Shown here in pieces: positions 45,690 to 58,290 of a DNA stretch of 64,000 bases; position 1 is the stretch's first letter; each line of letters opens with the position of its first letter. The translations under genes were made by a program, and so were the position numbers. The notes beneath the pieces were generated by a model. It ran no database searches and had not been told where the DNA came from. It saw only the letters and a program-made list of their open reading frames with translations. Source of the DNA: Sclerodactyla briareus (taxonomy: Eukaryota > Echinodermata > Holothuroidea > Dendrochirotida > Sclerodactylidae); NCBI GenBank assembly GCA_026419785.1, contig JAODTK010005534.1:124001-188000 (forward strand). The letters are read 5' to 3'.

Positions 45690-45955
45690 CTGATATAGCT
45701 GTTAATATATTCTAGCTCTCCTATGCACAGAGCACTCCGAGACCCAGTTCTTCTTCGTCAGCAGCGTAGTTAGCTAAATGCACCGATGGTTATTATATCG
45801 GTGAGTCGATGACACTTCAGAACCGGTTTTCAAGAACCAAAAAAGCTTATATCCGGTCTGACAAAAAGATTACCCTTGTCGCCTCAGCATTTCAACTCAC
45901 CTGGGACAAGGTTTATCGGATTTACGATCTTGTATGTGAAGCCAATTATTGTTTG
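45690..45955 (+). mobile_element. Penelope-like relic, copy B (GIY-YIG remnant)
   Basis: Partner of 18,480-18,715. The plus strand reads YYIGESMTLQNRF from about 45,790, then KKITLVASAF; in a shifted frame the same DNA gives QHFNSPG. The left end carries the minus-strand motif CTGACGAAGAAGAA..GGTCTC at 45,761-45,735. The right half present in copy A is missing. It is directly beside the 5' end of the full PLE but in the opposite orientation. Confidence 0.5.
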
Positions 45956-46240
45956 TGACCTATCAACGTGTGTGTGAAATTTCACTTTTTCGCCACTTCC
46001 TAAATGAGAATATGCGAAAAAACCATCAAAAATCTGGCGGACACGCACACGCACACCACCACCACACACAAACGCGCGCGCAAACACACAAACGAACAAT
46101 CTTGCGAGTGCACCATTGCGAGCACACAAGCACCCATGGGTACCCCCACAACGGGGTAACCTCGTGTAGTTCCAAATGCCACTATGGTTACCATAGCAAC
46201 GTTGCTATGGCAACCAGCAACAGCAAATATAGGTGAAAAG
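45956..46240. other. Copy B-specific spacer with CA/CG-rich tract
   Basis: Not found in copy A. It contains a degenerate CA tract with CGCGCG (46,043-46,105) and the X-box-like pair listed separately. A 95-codon frame here is low-complexity. Confidence 0.5.
46187..46214. promoter_or_regulatory. Back-to-back pair of RFX X-box-like sites
   Basis: GTTACCATAGCAAC (46,187-46,200) abuts GTTGCTATGGCAAC (46,201-46,214), whose reverse complement is GTTGCCATAGCAAC. Each fits the RFX consensus GTNRCC-(0-3)-RGYAAC. Together they form a 30-bp near-palindrome with one mismatch pair. RFX factors bind as dimers at such sites, often near ciliary genes. No gene is recognised beside it, so function is inference. 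Confidence 0.5.
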
Positions 46241-46739
46241 GCAAGTGATACAATATCTCTACGGGACCGATGAGATACAAGCGAACAAGCGAACCAGGTT
46301 GGAACACATTTGTTGTTGCAATCTGAAAAGGCTGTACGGCGCTCGAGTGAAAAAAAAAACGCAGATCTCTGATGCGAGATTGGGGGGTCTCGCATTGGGA
46401 CTATCGGATTACGACTGTGGTCCAGCGAGATTAGTCATCCGTGACGAATGAAGATAGCCAATGGAGCGGAGTTGACGTCTAGATGGCGATGTCATCCCAG
46501 AAATCCATTCTCGGTGTTGGCAATTTCAGGGTTACAGAGTTGTTTCTGACAAGAGGGAAGGTTTCGAAAAGTAGAATTTGCAATTTCCGGGAATGCTTGG
46601 ACTGTGAACGAGGTATAGGTGTACCAAGATGGGACCACGTGGTTCCATACATGGTTATAGCAGCTGTTCTACAGATGATGTAGCCTCTGCTGGACCCTAT
46701 CATACCTGAAATCCAGGACATAAAAGGATACTTGCTTGT

Positions 46740-49200
46740 TGAAGTTGATTGTTAGCAGTCGATATCGTGCTCAAAAGCATAATCGCGTTTGACTTCTTTG
46801 AACCTTGAATGGACTCGAATGGTACCACGGTTATTCCATCCTGTATCTACTTGAGTGACGTTGCGTTCGCAGCTGCTCACAAGAGTGCCACAACGCACAG
46901 ATTATACAGCACAACACATAACACACAACCCAACACACACATCATACCAGCGGATTGAACTGCTTTTGCCCCGGTTCGATGAGGCCAGTTATAGACCAGT
47001 GATTCTTACATCTGATCTCTGACAAACGAGGAAAGGAAATAATATAACGAGATACAAACAACAAAAATGACTCGAACTGCGTACCATAAAGGTTTTCCCT
47101 TCCCTAGTATCTAACTGAGGACGTTTGCGTTCGTCAGATACGGTGCTCACGAAGACTGCCCCAGACGCACATATATATACCCAATACACACACACCACAC
47201 AAATACACCAGCGGAGGGAAGTCGTTGCCTCGGTTCGAATGAATGGGACCCAGTTTATAGACCAGTGATCTTAAGTCTGTCCGCTGAAAAGGTAGGAAAT
47301 AATATTACGAGGTGCAACCGTATCATTTAGAGCAACAGCGACCTATTTTGGAACCCTGTTGTTCAGGTCAGAAGGATATGTTACTGAACCAAAATTTGGA
47401 ATCAATATAAAAATTATAGCTGAAGCTCCGCCAGCAGTGATGTGTATATTTAGTCTCCATTATGCAGTAAAGAATTGGACTACAAAGCGGGATTTACGTA
47501 AAATGGAACATCGGCATCCCCCCCCTAGAAATGTGTAGTTGAAAGAGTACCAGATGGAACCGTCACAGGTCCGCTAGTGAAAGTGATACGCAGATCTCTT
47601 CTAGACGAGCTCTATTAAGTGCCTGCTTCGTCTGCAATGGTCATTTAAAACCTGAATGCGTCAGTCCAAAATTGGAAGGTCATAGGGACTTCCGTAACGT
47701 GTTCCGTAAGGTTTTGAAGTTTGTGTATTGTGAAGCATGTGTATTGCGGCATATCGAGAGGCATACCATCAGGCATACAAATTTTATCATATGCAAACCA
47801 TGCAACATTTCTTATCGTTCAATGAAATTCAAACATTATTTACCTCGAAACGCATTTAGTCAATGGGAGAGGGAGTGCTTGTAGTAGGTTGAGGGTTACT
47901 TGCGTGAGAGAAAGACAACAGAACTTCACTAAATGTTGACTTATTCCAACCAAAATGAAACAAGAAATACATAAAAATTTTCCGTGTTGTCATGTTGTGA
48001 CGTCGTGCGTGATTGCGCAATTGGGAATTCTCCCGAAATTTCTCTGCCTGATGGCGCAAACTTTGAAAGCCAATAAAATCCACATAGGAATATCGTAGTG
48101 CAATGGGGTTTGGACCTTATAGATAGAGTTTTCATTCTCCATAATTGACCTTGTTGTATCCGAGATGCAGTGTCCTTATCCCTTAAGTTATAAAGCGGCG
48201 GAGTTAGGGTTAGGACATGGTATGCGTAAGTTGTACCAAAGCGAGGCACTTGGAAAACTTTGTGAAGGGACATGAGGACCGGGATGCTGAGCTGAGAACT
48301 GGTGCGGCTAATCGTTCTCTACATAACATCCAATCCTCAGGGTAGAGCGGTGGAAACAAACACAAAAATGGCGTCGTGATGCTCGTCAATCGTCATATTG
48401 AAAACAATAGGCACAATCACCTTGACGACCTTACTATAACACAGTGAAATATTTGCCTTTCTCCAGTCTTCGGAAACCAGAATCTGTTAATAGGGACAAT
48501 ACACAGAATCGTGTAACCAACGTTTTGGTCGCGCTTTCCAGTTATTGACCCCTCTGGACCCTGACACGACATGCTGATTGAAAATGATAATGTTCTGCAC
48601 TCTCAAGATATCCAAATGAAAAAAAAAAAAAACTGTTGTGACCGGTAGACTCGTCCGCAACAATATTGGAATGCACTTCTTTCTATATGGAAACATACAT
48701 GCTGACTTGAACATTGGGTAAATGTTGTTCTGCACTATTATCGCACTAAAATGTTTGTTCACCTTCTAACTCTGGAATGACTTGAACTTCTTCCTAAGAA
48801 TGGGATTTGAAATTCTACTGCAAGTACACCAAACCTAACGACATTTAATGAATGACCATCTCCAACACAGATTTTTGACCAAAGCTTTCCACCAACTGAT
48901 TGTTTACCCTCTCCTGATCTCGCGATTGTCAGCGACATAATAGGACGTGCCTTCATATCTAAAATGACCTACATGCTTGGTGTTTAAAGTGATTGGAGCT
49001 TGCAATCGAGGTCGGTAATGGCCTTGAACTGGTACAATAAACGGACGTTGTTTTTCCTTCTCATCTAACTGAGGACGTTTTGGCGTTGGAAGATACGGTG
49101 CTCCAAGCGTGTTCACATGTAAGCATACACACACACAACACAACAAACAACACACAACACACCACACACACGCAACACACACACCGCACACACAAAACCA
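46740..49200 (+). repeat. Local repeats in copy B, three units
   Basis: The unit with TTTGCGTTCG, AGATACGGTGCTC and a following CA tract occurs at about 46,795-46,960, 47,074-47,210 and 49,017-49,200. Copy A has two (21.39 and 22.82 kb). The additional unit and the eroded CA tracts distinguish copy B. Confidence 0.65.
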
Positions 49201-51734
49201 CCACGTGAATTGCGTATACTTTTCCGCCAGCGGCAGGTGTGAAAAAGGAGGATCGATCGAATGTGGCCAAACCAATAGACAGGGATCTAACAATATCCTG
49301 ACATAGGTAAGGAATCATATTACGAGTTGCGATCGTTATTCTGTCAGAGCAACCGACTGATTTTGGGACACCAGCATGGTTCCAGGTCGGAAGGATTATG
49401 TTTACCGATCAAAATTTGGTAATTATGAACTGAACTATGAACATATATATGGAGCTTTGCCAGTGGATGTGGTTAATTGTGTTCCGTAGTCAGTTCTAAA
49501 ACTGACCACAAAGAGGAATATATCGAACCAGGAACAGCGAACAGGATCCCACCACCCTCTTCCCGCAAGGTAGATTTAGAATGTATTAGGAGTTGAGAGA
49601 ATCAGAAGAGGTTATGATTTGGGGGTAACCCAAGTGACCCTTGCAATGAAAGAACAGGGAACAGTGGAAAAACAATGCGACAAAAAAAGGATGATCACGT
49701 GGCCTTCTTTAGGTCTGGCGTGAGCGAGATTCAAATTTGTAACATCCTCAGTGTTCCTTAGGGTTCACTTTGTCAAAGTCCTGTCCAAGGAAAGGTAATC
49801 AGTCATTGAAAGATGCACGGAAGGATGACCAAATCTATTCTCGCTCGGAACTGAGAGGGAACCATATGAAGAAAGAGTACACGACGGTTGATTGAGATTA
49901 GAAAGTGTGGAAAACATTTTTCAGCAGATCGAAAAAATCAAAGAGCGCAGTTTAGGGCTGAAAAAACTCAGGGAATTGAGACAATATCAGAACCAGAGGA
50001 ATAATTAGAGTATCAGACCGCTCGTTATCTTTCGCTCTGGCGGTATTAACTGATGCAGCACTATACATGGGAAGGCCCGGTGTGTGAAATTCCACATTTC
50101 TGTGGGAGATTGCAAAATGTATGGAAGTAACAAACCTGGAGGAACTGGCACGCACTTGAAGGACCGTGACATGGATTCGACGAATCTTATTTGACCGGTG
50201 AACACAAATAGCAATACTCTCCAGCAGATTACCAGTTTACGGAGGATTTAACCCAAGGAGAAGAGAGCATTTTCGGATGAGAATCTACGAGAGTACGATG
50301 CTTTAGATCAAATCCCCATGAACCCCCACCAAATGTTATAGCGCAGAGACATTCGTTTTTTGGAAGTTTCAAACACGTCGTTGAATCCGTGATGCCCAGG
50401 AGTCCTAGTCGTGTAGACATTAGCTGACACGATGCGACATTATACGAGCGCTAAAAAATCGGGATAGCCCTACCAATGTACTGTGCCATTATAGGCGCCA
50501 GTGATGCGGATGACTACGTGTGAACCATCATTTAATATTCAAAACCCTCTTTGCAAGTGACAAATAGTCATTGACGAGTTAGTGATATACGTTTTGTAAA
50601 CAATAACAATAGTTCCATCTAACATTCAACTCTCGCGGATTTTATGAATGACCTTCTTGAAGTAACCTTGTCATACCTCGGTATTAGCGTGTATCAAGAT
50701 AATGAAAATCCTAAATTCTAATCAAAATAATTTAACATGCAGTTTTGAAGTTTCAAATGTCACCTTCGGATGCATGGAGAGCATAATTACGGTGTTGTTT
50801 AAAAATGCCTTCTTAAAACAATGAAATAAGTAGAAAAATTCATGAACGACTTCTCACATATAATGCGCCTTCCTCGAGTTATTTTAATTGCAGTACGTTG
50901 ATTGACGAGCAAACTAATGATTGAGCACGTTCCTTAAATTCTGCTGAACGAATAGTAACATTTACGGTGCCTTACGTAATCAACTTCCTGAACGTGTGCC
51001 CATAATCATCCATTTTGATGGAGGATGTCGATTCTAGGAGAGAGATAATGGGCATTGTTGTTTGTTGATAATGTGGATAACACCATGCATAAAAAGTTGA
51101 GCGTCCTTGTGTGATGCCTTGTTCTGGACGTGTCTACGCAAGTTTAGAATCGATCAGAATTCTCGGATGGTTTACCCATTGGTTCCGTCAGATCTCGCTT
51201 GGATTGTCTGAGGTACCTTAATATGTATTCCATTGGTTTATTGACTCCCCTTACAGATTAATTCAGATTTTGAGCAGATGTTATACACCAAATTGTCGTT
51301 GTAAAACGCTCTGATTATAGTTACACTCTCCTTCGTGAATAATTCTAATCATTACTAAAATAAAACGTTCATTTTGGTTGTATAATGCAGTTTTTCTCGA
51401 GTCATGGACGTTTTGGAAACCAATCGCTCCGTTCCATTTTTATTTCAAATGGTTTATCGTCATGTTACTTCAAACTCAAGTCCGATCCAGTTAATAAAAA
51501 ATATGTCTTCAAATCTAAAACTAAACTTTCGATAACTGTGAATATTAGTTCCCACTGAGTCAAAAAAAACAGGCTGAGTTCTGACGTACCCACTAGCGTC
51601 AATTGCAATGTGTGTGCCGAAAACTGGAATTCTCTTTTCTTCTGGTTGCGATCGAATGAGTGAATTCAGGAGAAATGCCTAGGCCATAGAAGTTCAATTG
51701 GAATCCGAACAGGAAGGGAAGTTGTGACGAAAGA
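49201..51734. other. Copy B: no gene
   Basis: Aligns with 22,980-25,590. No conserved open frame. Confidence 0.55.
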
Positions 51735-52135
51735 AAGTTGGTTGCGCACGCTGTGAACAACAGGGGGCTTATGAGTGTCCAGTTGGAGCGACCTCGGGTT
51801 CAGCCCACCCGCATTGTACAATGGACAGACGATGTCAGTGCATGCCTGAACCATGCAACACACCAACCCCCCCTTCCTTCCCAGTGCGAAAACCAGGTAC
51901 CGTACACGTTACAGCAGTGGCTGGGACGCCACTAGCAGCCACAATTATGATCGTAAGTCCGCGCCCCAACTGCGCTTTTCTCGATACAGGGCTACCTGAC
52001 AGCCGATGGGAGTCTACCTGATGGCAGAAAAAGCCTGCCCTGCCTCCTACATCCCCGGACAGTCGAACCACAGCCGTTAGTGGGGTTCAGAGCATTAATT
52101 TGCCAAACCACTCCCACTAGGCTAACTCCACACGG
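51735..52135 (-). mobile_element. tRNA-derived SINE, copy B
   Basis: Partner of 25,592-25,920. The B box is eroded (minus TGGTTCGACTGTCC, about 52,055-52,068), while body strings such as GTAACGTGTACGGTACCTGG remain alignable. It carries extra small insertions relative to copy A. Confidence 0.5.
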
Positions 52136-53939
52136 AGAGTAGAATAGGCTTCGTGGAGTTTCCTGAAAAGAATGTTAATTCTTACCTGAGAAGGAATTCA
52201 CCAGGAGATAGGGTGTGCGGGAATACGATGCGGGGGGGGCAGAAAAAATTGTGACTTGTGGCTATGAACGAAATGATTTTTGTACGAATAAGTTCAGTCG
52301 GGAAGCCACTTTGTTTGGGGGTTTTGAGTCCTTGGAAACAGACGATTATGTGACCTTGTATCTGAGCGCATAACCTAAACTGGGATCCATACGCAAACGA
52401 GTTCCTTTCCTTGTGTTTCTTGTTTGTTTTTGTTGTTTTGTGTATCGGATACTGAGCCAACCCTAATACCGTTCATCTTCTAAACTTAATAGTGCGTTAC
52501 ATAAGGAATGACTGTCGCAACGACCGCCCACTGTATTCCTGCTTGTCTTCGAATGCGGAATTCGGAGAACCATATCATCTTTACGATGGGTATGGACCAA
52601 TCTCATGATAATCCAAGTTCTGGTCTTGGACATCTCTAGATAGTGTTTGTCCCGATCTCCTCGGCGAATACACATTTACTTTCCTGTGTGTCGTGTCGCG
52701 ATGCTTAAGTCGCGCTCGTTTTGAGTTGCCATATCAATGTTCCGCGTTCCACGTACTAGTGGTTGCCACTCGGCAAACAAAACTCCGAAAAAAAAACACT
52801 TCGATCTATCCGTGTAGATATAAAGGAAACAGTAATGATGTTCGTCTAGCATCATAAATCAATCGCATATCATGTGTTGTACAATTCCAGTCATGGCATT
52901 TGAAATTAAAGAGCAACTTCAAAATAAACCTACCAATTTGGGACGGGAATGGTCGAGAATTCCCAATCAAATTTTCCGTGATACTTGCCCGCTCGTGTCG
53001 CTAGAATTATGTGGCCAAAGACCAAACATAGGCGTCCTGTTTCATCAAGTTTACGGAGACTACGGCAATGTGACAGATAATCGGCTTGCGCCGGATCCAG
53101 TCTCAAACTCAATGTGAAGCCCATGATGCTTCTGAGCTCTATATGGGGGATTCGGACCCGTAACAATTTGAATAAACCTCGTAGGGGTACTGGCGAACTG
53201 GGATTGAAACAATTGTTTCCAATGACCTTTGGCGGAACCTCGATGTGGAGGGTCGTAGAAGTTCACGCAATGGCAACATCGCCCTTACATACCCATTTCG
53301 CCGATACCGCTCCGTGCTTTCCTTTTATTGAGGATGTAAACCCACTGGCTTCTCTCGAAAAAAAAACAAAAACAAAAACATTACGAGATGAAACGTTGTA
53401 AATAGTATAAGTTACAAATAAATATTGCTGCAGAAACATGATACTACACTTGAGAAATCAACTGCTGCGCTCTGCAATTACGATAGAAGAACTTGAATGC
53501 GAGAACAGAAAGGATGAAACGAAGAAAAGCATTGCACGTAACTAAAATGGGATACTAACATTGCCAAATTCAAATCGGGAAGAACAGGACGAAGTGAAGT
53601 GGTACTTTTCCAATCTACTGGTTCTTAATGGACATGGTTGGCTTGCCTTTGTACCGAGGAAGATTTTCTGCTCTGCTATACAGAGTTTATTCTGCTAGGA
53701 AGATCATGCACGAATAAAAACCCAATAAGAACGTAACCTACGACGAATCCGTAGGACGTGCAATCCATCTGTGGTCTACGTTCATAATTTCGTTGTACTG
53801 ATCGAGCGTGACTTGAAAGCAGCCGTACTAAAGTAGAGTTCTAAAGAGCGGCGGGGAGGAAACACTCTGAAAAATATGATCTCGCCCGTAACAATATAGT
53901 TGGTATTTCGTACATTTCAAGTTTTTTTTTTTCTCATTA
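52136..53939. other. Copy B: no gene
   Basis: Aligns with 25,930-27,480 and 28,690-28,850. A G-run lies at 52,233-52,239. Open frames of 60-95 codons are not shared with copy A. Confidence 0.5.
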
Positions 53940-54925
53940 CATCTGGGCCAGTTGCATAGCCGGATAATCATAATACATTTCTCGATTCAATTTGCGACTC
54001 AACGTTTTGAACAAAGGATTTCTTTCCTGATTGCAGCTCCAAAAGTGCAAACTTGCCAGTTGTACTCAACCAAACACGACCGGGGCGTTGCCAGCTTGTT
54101 TTTCCTTTTTTCCATGTCCTGCCACCACCCGCCCGCCCACGACCCCCGAGAATAGCACATTACGCGCGTTGAAGAATCAGATCGCAGGTTTAACAGTGTT
54201 TTACTTCGGTTAGGTAAGTTGCCCAACGATGAAGGGGTGGCTCTTATTGTTTCAGCCTCTGGCCAAAATCATCCCAGGCTCACATAAGAGACAAAAGCTT
54301 GTCAGGGACGAAGATCTAACGAGTGCAAAGCATGGTATCAAGTTTAAATGAGTAAATGAACTGCCTATATTGAAAGTATAATCGAACTGTTCTTAGTGTT
54401 AGGTCAAGGCCTTTCTCGACCATGACAGAGTCCCCTGCAAAAAGCTTATCAGCACGAGATCCAGCGCTCAAATTGGGCAAAAGCGAAAAAGTTTCTAAAT
54501 TATCATGTGAAAACGACTACACAATAATGTGGCGAACCCTATTGTTGCTGTAGGTCAAGTCATTGAGGGCCGTCAGAGGGCCAACCTGAAAAATAACGTA
54601 TCATCAAACAAAATCTAATACCCGCCGTATCTTCATTTTCACATTGGTATCGGGATGTACATAATCATACCGCGTGATAGTGCCAAGTATTGCAAGTGCA
54701 TTCCCACCTGTTTTTTCACCTGTTTACTGCTCATTTATTCGTAATCAGTTCGGCGACTCCTCAAAAGGCTGCAATCGATGCTCTTACAAAATTTGCTCCA
54801 ATTAACAATAACCTTGGATGTCTTTCTGCTAAGTGAAAGACCGTACAGACGAGATACGAGCAGTCCGTGACTTACACCTGAAACCGATTACCGTGACCCA
54901 CCTTGTGTCGGATTGTGTCGGATAG
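53940..54925. other. Copy B-specific block, about 1 kb
   Basis: Replaces the part of copy A that holds the 112-bp repeats. A 75-codon minus frame (53,999-54,226) rich in Trp, Arg and Cys is not recognised. There are no terminal repeats that I can define. Confidence 0.4.
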
Positions 54926-56770
54926 AAACATATATTCGGATTGTCCTGTCTTTATAATTGGTCTTTTTGGGTCACGAACACATATCAATGGACGAGAAAC
55001 GAAATTTCACGCCAAACCACGCCACGAAAAGTAGTTTTGGCCCAAGGGTCTGGACGCGAAATCTGTTGACTCGGATTCCAGGATTTCAGTTATCTTTCCA
55101 TAGTCGGAGTTGTATATTTCGATCTGATATTGTCTAGTGATGAAGGAAAACAAGAAACAATTGCTTTCGGCAGGTCGAACAAGACCTATGTTTATGGGAA
55201 TGGTATGTCATATACTAGAATACTAGTGAAAATATTTCATTGGTGAAGTATATTGTAAATTATCGTACATTAAAATAAATCTACCATGAACATTCTGTAA
55301 TCGGTGATTAGAAAACTAAGCGAGTGTTAGGAGTTAGGGAGAGGACTATTCTCATCGGGATGTTTGACATGGTTGGAATCTGGCTTCAACCAATGTTGGC
55401 AGGGCGGGGTTTTCCAGCCGTAATGATAAGGACTTTGGTAATGTGCGATAAAATACGATATCGCGTTGTAATCTGACGGGCCATTAATCTTGTATATTCT
55501 GCAGCAGACAATGTATTGGTACATGAACAGCAATCGTTATATTCTCATCTTTTATTCCAATTGGAGAATATTTCCGTTCTGATGAAGGGTTTTTTGGGGA
55601 CACCACGTACACATTCCACAACTTTTCAATGACTTTTCAATACCCGTTCGAGGGACGCTCAAAGAGCAGAAATGTTTTCTTCCCTCTCTGAAGGAAATTC
55701 CGTGCTCGGAAAATACGGCTTTCATCATAAACTAGATAACCTTCAACTAGAAGAACGTGTTTCCTCGGAGGTCGTATTCGCTCGTTTTATTTTGTTTTCC
55801 AAAAGGTCTCGAAAACATATATGCTAATTGAGACATTGTGGCACTTATGCTAATAAGGTCGTGTGAGTTGGTGGGTTTCTAGTTTTAGCAGGAAGAAATT
55901 ACCAATTATTTTGTTGACACGCTACAATACGGAAGGTGGGATGACAACCGCTCACCCGGCAACTGCCCCACTTGGATCAGTGCAAGATCCTGCAAAGCCA
56001 CCCAATGTCGGGAATTGCCCGGGGATATTATGATGTAATCATCTGAGCCCCCCCCCCCCCCCCCGACAAAGAGTTGTTTACTCATTTGTCTTGGCCTCCA
56101 AACACATTTATTCATTTACATTATGTAGCAAAACTGATGCATGTGAGGAAATAAACAAAGCCCGTTATTTTATCCGATTGTCTGATTTGTGATTCACATG
56201 CAAATAACACCGACTTCACTGGAAAAATAGGTTTCGCAATGAGAAATCGCTTAATCTAAATGTCACCTAATTGGACCAAGCTTTTGCCAGTTTTAGACTT
56301 TGACTCTGCTGACCTTTGTTTGTCTTGTCTGGTACTATGCAAACACCAACCAGTGGTTATCACTGCATACCCAACTGGAGACACGCCCACACAGGCACAA
56401 GGCCTATGCAGCGTCAGAGTTGAAGACGGTGATGAAGAATTTACACCAACACCAGAAAACATTGAGGACCACTTAATTCTGCATGAGGGGGGGACTAGGG
56501 ACGCATTCCAATCTGGAATTGTTATGCGCCAAAATGAACACCTGAAGACGTCGGTATTAACAATAACATGTTTTTAGTTAAGTCCATTCACTGATCATGA
56601 TCGGGGCGACTCGGATACTGCGACCTGACCCCCAATACGATAGATTTATGTACTATTAAACAAGCAAATTAAGAATGCTGAATACATTTCGAAACTATCC
56701 CACTCATCATTGACCAACCAAATGGCAAGGGCTGATATACCCCGGTACCGTTTTAAGTTGGCTAAGCGCC
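54926..56770. other. Copy B: no gene
   Basis: Aligns with 29,300-31,270. A C17 run (56,048-56,064) is absent from copy A. A 105-codon plus frame at 56,260-56,577 is interrupted in copy A (30,765-31,075), so it is not treated as coding. Confidence 0.55.
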
Positions 56771-56872
56771 ACACACACACACACACACACACAAATACAA
56801 CACACACAAACATACTCTCAAACAACACACCCACACACACTCACAAACACCACACACACACACAACACATAG
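56771..56872. repeat. Degraded (CA)n microsatellite
   Basis: Counterpart of the clean CA tract at 31,273-31,378, with repeated loss of single C or A. Confidence 0.9.
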
Positions 56873-57667
56873 TCGCGGGTGGTCTGAGGGGAGCAGTTCA
56901 TGATCACGCCAGCCCTCCTAGGATAACTACTGGCCAAAACTCCACGCGTTATTATATACGTATTTCAATTAGTCATTTTCTTGCATTGAGACAAACGTGA
57001 TAGAAAAAAAAATTAGATTCCGGGAGGAAAATAAATTAGGGTCTGCCGAGACACGGGAGGATATGGACTCAAGGTATTTAGAAGTGACCTTGGAGTTCGA
57101 AATGGCTGAGTGGTTTAAATTTTATTACAGCGTGAAATTCACAGAAACGTCGTTGACAGGAGTTAGAAACCAAAGATAAAGTGATATTCTCGGCAAGTTT
57201 GTTATTCTAATTATTTTCCAGGACTCATGAAAGTTAGTCTAGGGGTACAAAATTATGTCCCAAATTATGTAAAGTGTATGTTCATTTGACACCTTCGAAA
57301 CCTTGGAAGCTTCTGAGCGGAAAAGAATGTGTACCTCATGGCTACTTGTCTCACTCCAGAACATGTCAGCATGCATTTGAAGAAGTCGAGGGAGGACCGT
57401 TGGAGCAACCTCACCCCCTCTCTTCGAACACACCCTGATCGATATCAATAGTCACAGGTTAGAGCCCGCTCCTTACTCTCCTCCTAGCAATAAGAACAGG
57501 CCCATGAGTCTTACCAGTTTTTTTTTTTTTTTTATGCGAGGTGACGGCTCAATATTCGAGTTCATGTGCTGAACTAATCATGTTTTATTCGAATCTCAGC
57601 ATGGCAATTAAATGAATCGTTTTGATTTCTGCGAAGCCAACAAAGGAATCTATGCAGTCACGCGCCG

Positions 57668-57772
57668 GGGGGGGGGGTGGCGGTGGGGGTGTGCGTGTGT
57701 GTGTATGTGTGTGTGTGTGTGTGTGTGTGGTTGTATGTGTGCGTGTGTAATGTGTGGGTGTGTGTGGTGACA
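57668..57772. repeat. G-run followed by (GT)n
   Basis: Eleven G, a GGTGGCGGTGGGGG stretch, then about forty imperfect GT units. Confidence 0.9.
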
Positions 57773-57839
57773 CTTCGTTTTCCACGCGATTATTCCTAAC
57801 AAACGCAAGCATGTATTATGTTCATATCAGGTAGATCGG

Positions 57840-58290
57840 TGTTCACCCATGGAAGGGATGACCCCTATTGACCTCATTGACCTTCTGACTAGTGATTTGC
57901 CGGCTTTTTTGTATTGAGGGAAGAGTCTTGTTAAGACAAATCAAAAAAGTCAATGGACACTACATACTACGATACTCTTTCACTAAGCTATTCAATGAGT
58001 GAAGGTCAAGCCAGCTAAAATCGTCATATACTCGGCAACGAAACATTTGAGAGTGATGTTGTAATGGCAAGTTCTGTTCGTCTAGGTGAAATACATAGGG
58101 GTGACACCAAATTGACCTCATTTGACCTATTGACCTTTGGACCTCATTGACCTTTTTACCTGGTGATTTTGCATGCTTTTTAGTGTTGGGCCGGAGCGAA
58201 GCGTCTGTTAACACAAACGAAAAAGTCAATGACTCTAACATACTACGATACTGTTATCACAAGCTTCTCAATGAAGGGAAGGTCAAGACC
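57840..58290 (+). repeat. Tandem duplication, about 220-230-bp unit, TGACCT-rich
   Basis: Both units contain TTGACCTCATTGACCTT.TGAC, GTGATTT.GC, AAGTCAATG.AC and ACATACTACGATACT, then TCAATGA..GAAGGTCAAG.CCAGCTAAAA. The second has several extra TGACCT copies (58,103-58,155). A single relic occurs at 2.44-2.63 kb. Confidence 0.8.

Noticed and set aside
56260-56577. 105-codon plus frame as a conserved exon
   Set aside because: Stops and shifts interrupt it in copy A, and its first part lies in a dispersed repeat.
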